Positions 61,448-64,000 of a stretch of 64,000 nucleotides of DNA are shown piece by piece (within the stretch, counting starts at the first letter, position 1; each line of letters starts with the position of its first letter). Source of the stretch: Paroedura picta (Eukaryota; Chordata; Lepidosauria; Squamata; Gekkonidae); the NCBI RefSeq assembly GCF_049243985.1, contig NC_135372.1:62354318-62418317 (forward strand). Direction: 5' to 3'. The notes under the pieces were generated by a model that saw only the letters and a list, made by a program, of their open reading frames with translations, was not told where the DNA came from and did not search any database. The position numbers were made by a program, and so were the translations under genes.

Positions 61448-63864
61448 GTAAGTTTGTATGTTGTACATCTTTGTAAATAATCTCTTGATGAAAACTTAAT
61501 ACAGCTTTATTAACAGGTTTCTTACTTTCCTGGATTTTTACTCCTCAGATTCCAAACAGATTTTAGAATTTAGTACAATGGTTACTGTAGCCAAACACAG
61601 ACATTCTTTCTCCCACAGCATCCAAAAACTTTATGAATAAAAGAAATTTCTTGTGGGAGATATCCTGTTTGTTCTGTGGCTCCAAACTAGGGAATCACTG
61701 AGTTGCTGAGAGTATGTACTAGGCAGGCAGTGCTTGGTGATCGTACAGCCTCTATGCCTGTTAGCTCTTTTTCTTCCAAGCAGGGAAAAAAGAAGTAGCA
61801 GTTGAAGAACTCAGTACAAACTTTTGACATGTTGGGCTCTTAGAGTGCTTCAGCAGAAGGTCTATGTTTGCTGTAACTTGTTAGTATTGCATATACTCCC
61901 CCCACCCCATTTCTTTCCCCCCCCCCATTTCTTGATAATAATGTCAACTAGATCAAGAACATGCCCAGGACTTTTTTTTTAAGCAGCCAGTATCAGAATT
62001 GACATCTTGTATTTTTGAGGCTGGAAATATAAACCTTAAATGGATGAAAGAATGCTTACAGCATTGAAATAGGCTTCACATAAGATGTTTCCTTTATTTC
62101 TTTTAAAGTTCACACTCTAGAAACTAAAACAGAATATATATGCTGCTATTTTGGGGGTACTTATTAAAATATACAAAATGTTCAGAAAGTAAAAGTAAAA
62201 TGGCTGAACTGCCAATTATTTCTGGAAAATCCTCAAGTCCTTATTATAGTATTAGGATTTTCTTGAATGTTTTTGAATATTTCCATTTGGTAGATCCCCA
62301 GCCTTTCTGAATTGGGCAGTTTGGGAATTTTGAGAGAAGTGGGTGAGTGCCAATATGCCTGCCGTAGGAGGTGGAATCAGATGTAATGTCTCCCTCCTCA
62401 CACCTCCTGGGAAGAAGGAAAGCCGGAGGGGAGGATGGAGCCATGTCCTGACTAAGGAAAGCCCAGATGCTACCATTTCTCCTGACCCTTGGTAGAAATT
62501 CCTTTCCTTTGAATGACAGTAGCCAATAATAAGCCCTGCCTTACAGCAGCCCTGCCCACCTTCTGAAAACCTCAGTGGTCACCAGGTTGGGGAACCCTGG
62601 GATAGACAGCAGCTACTCACAAGTAGTGGATTTGACCATAAGCTCCCTGTTGCAATTTAGACCAGACAATCAATGTAAAATTCATAGCTGAAATAGTGAA
62701 AGCAGAGATCTGTACTTCTTTCTCTTTGATTTATTTGGACCAAAACGTTGTTCGAAGGGTTAACAACTAATTACGTTAGACTTGACTTCACTGCAAATGT
62801 AATAAAACTCCATGGTTAATGCTGTTAAGGGATCAGGAAGGAAAATTTGTATGGGAGAAGCAGAATAAAATTGAGAGGGATTATATAAGTCTGTAGCCCA
62901 CGCTGGATCTTTAGAGACCTGGGGATGCTGTGGCATTGCCATCTCCCAAAGACAGTCTTGATTACCCCAGTCTCTAAAGAAATTCAATGTGGAGTACAAA
63001 GAATATGCTTATTAATTATTATTATTCGATTTATTAACCGCTGCTGTTGGTCACGACCAAGAAGCAAAAAACCTTTTATATCTCCACATAACATCGGTAA
63101 CCTAGCTAAAATGATTTCCCTAGGCTTTGTACTGCATTGTTGTATAAATATACATAATTATTAAAATTATAATCCTAAATATGAATATTGGAGATCAAGC
63201 TTCACTGTAAACTGTGTAACTTACTTTTGAACAATCGTGCTCCAGATCAGACATCATCACTGCTCTTGAGTAAACTGCTGCAGTGAAATTCTTTCATTCG
63301 TGGGCTACTCCGGGGGCATTATACTGTACAGCCCTGGCCTTAAGCACATAACCTACAAGGTGCCCATACCATGCTTATCTTATTGCTGTCTAGTTCTGTA
63401 TGCCATTCCAACCTGCTCTCAATCCACCATGGGAGAGGATACAGTGGGGACCTACGTAGTCCTTATCCCCAGCAGCCAGGGTAATTCTCCACAAACTAGT
63501 CAGTCTGCAACAGCCCCCATGTTGCTTTGTGCCTCCTGTATTGCAGACTCTTCAGTTTGAAGATCCTTTATTGTAAGCTCCAGGGCAGTCCACTTCTTGT
63601 TGCAAGAGAGAGACACCATCCTCGGTGTGGCACACCACAATCTTTCTGCTCTTGTGCTATTCCATATAGTTACCATTAGCATCATTATCTGGAAAATCTA
63701 ATTTTAATTGTTGCTAAATAATGTTTTTTTCCATATGTTGAATATGGAGATGCTTTTTGGAAATAACTTCTAAGAAGCCAAAAATGAGGAAGTAGGTTCA
63801 CGTGCAACTATGTAGCACAGGCACATAGATTTAATTACTACAGAGGCTGTGCTTGAAATGTTAA
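61448..63864. other. Intron of ODF2L to near the right edge, mostly unassigned
   Basis: 62,505-62,612 ends CAGTGGTCACCAGGTTGGGG, which looks like the right end of an old hAT-type repeat. 63,300-63,720 is GC-balanced with open frames on both strands and could be an old retroelement, but I cannot assign it. No ODF2L exon found. Confidence 0.4.
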
Positions 63865-63954
63865 AGAAGAAACTGATGATGGCTGTGCGATTAACCAGTT
63901 TATTCAACACAGTGACTCAGTGCTTTGAATAAACAGCCATCATCAGTTTCTTCT
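63865..63954. repeat. 90-bp nested palindrome
   Basis: Outer arms of 22 bp pair perfectly (63865-63886, AGAAGAAACTGATGATGG..., with 63933-63954), and an inner 10-bp pair GTTTATTCAA / TTGAATAAAC follows, around a centre containing TGACTCA. An 11-base bulge sits only on the left side. Confidence 0.93.
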
Positions 63955-64000
63955 CTGCTGATTTTTGGATTGACGGGTCATTCATGACTTGTAATGTTAA

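Noticed and set aside
63500-63685. 61-codon minus-strand frame as a gene
   Set aside because: Too short and without a recognisable domain; kept only as an unassigned block.

Overview
This is vertebrate nuclear DNA, most likely from a squamate reptile (a lizard). It has spliced genes with long AT-rich introns. Its repeats include Sauria-type SINEs, 5S-derived and MIR/CORE-like SINEs, L2 and CR1 LINE ends, hAT, Harbinger-like and Helitron-like DNA elements, and a SPIN-like hAT copy. The gene order matches the ODF2L-CLCA block known from human chromosome 1p22.3.

Layout. (1) 1-6,940, minus strand: the first two coding exons of a CLCA2-like gene (gene B) that runs off the left edge. Its introns hold a LINE fragment, a Helitron, a hAT MITE, an L2 copy and a long (TTTTAA)n tract. 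(2) 6,941-12,681: intergenic, with SINEs and a Ty1/Copia fossil. (3) 12,682-36,021, minus strand: a complete 14-exon CLCA gene (gene A). Its exon phases are consistent throughout and give 919 residues. It has a signal peptide, the HExxHxxxGxxD metalloprotease motif, a VWA domain with all MIDAS residues, and a C-terminal membrane segment. (4) 36,022-43,480: repeat-rich divergent intergenic region with an L2 LINE split by a solo LTR, a Ty3/Gypsy fossil, a tandem repeat and a hAT MITE. (5) 43,480-64,000, plus strand: a CpG-rich promoter and the first nine coding exons of ODF2L, a coiled-coil centrosome/cilium protein, which runs off the right edge.

The CLCA proteins are secreted or membrane-tethered self-cleaving metalloproteases of epithelia. 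ODF2L acts at the centrosome or basal body. They are neighbours by conserved synteny; nothing in the sequence ties their functions together.

The most interesting non-gene signals are three non-autonomous Helitron-like elements whose 3' hairpins differ in sequence but keep their pairing (one ends 36 bp from a CLCA splice donor), a SPIN-like hAT copy, and three unusual fold-back structures at about 41.45-41.73, 56.27-56.56 and 63.87-63.95 kb. I found no CRISPR array, no functional RNA gene and no intact autonomous transposon. I did not recognise a wholly new system.
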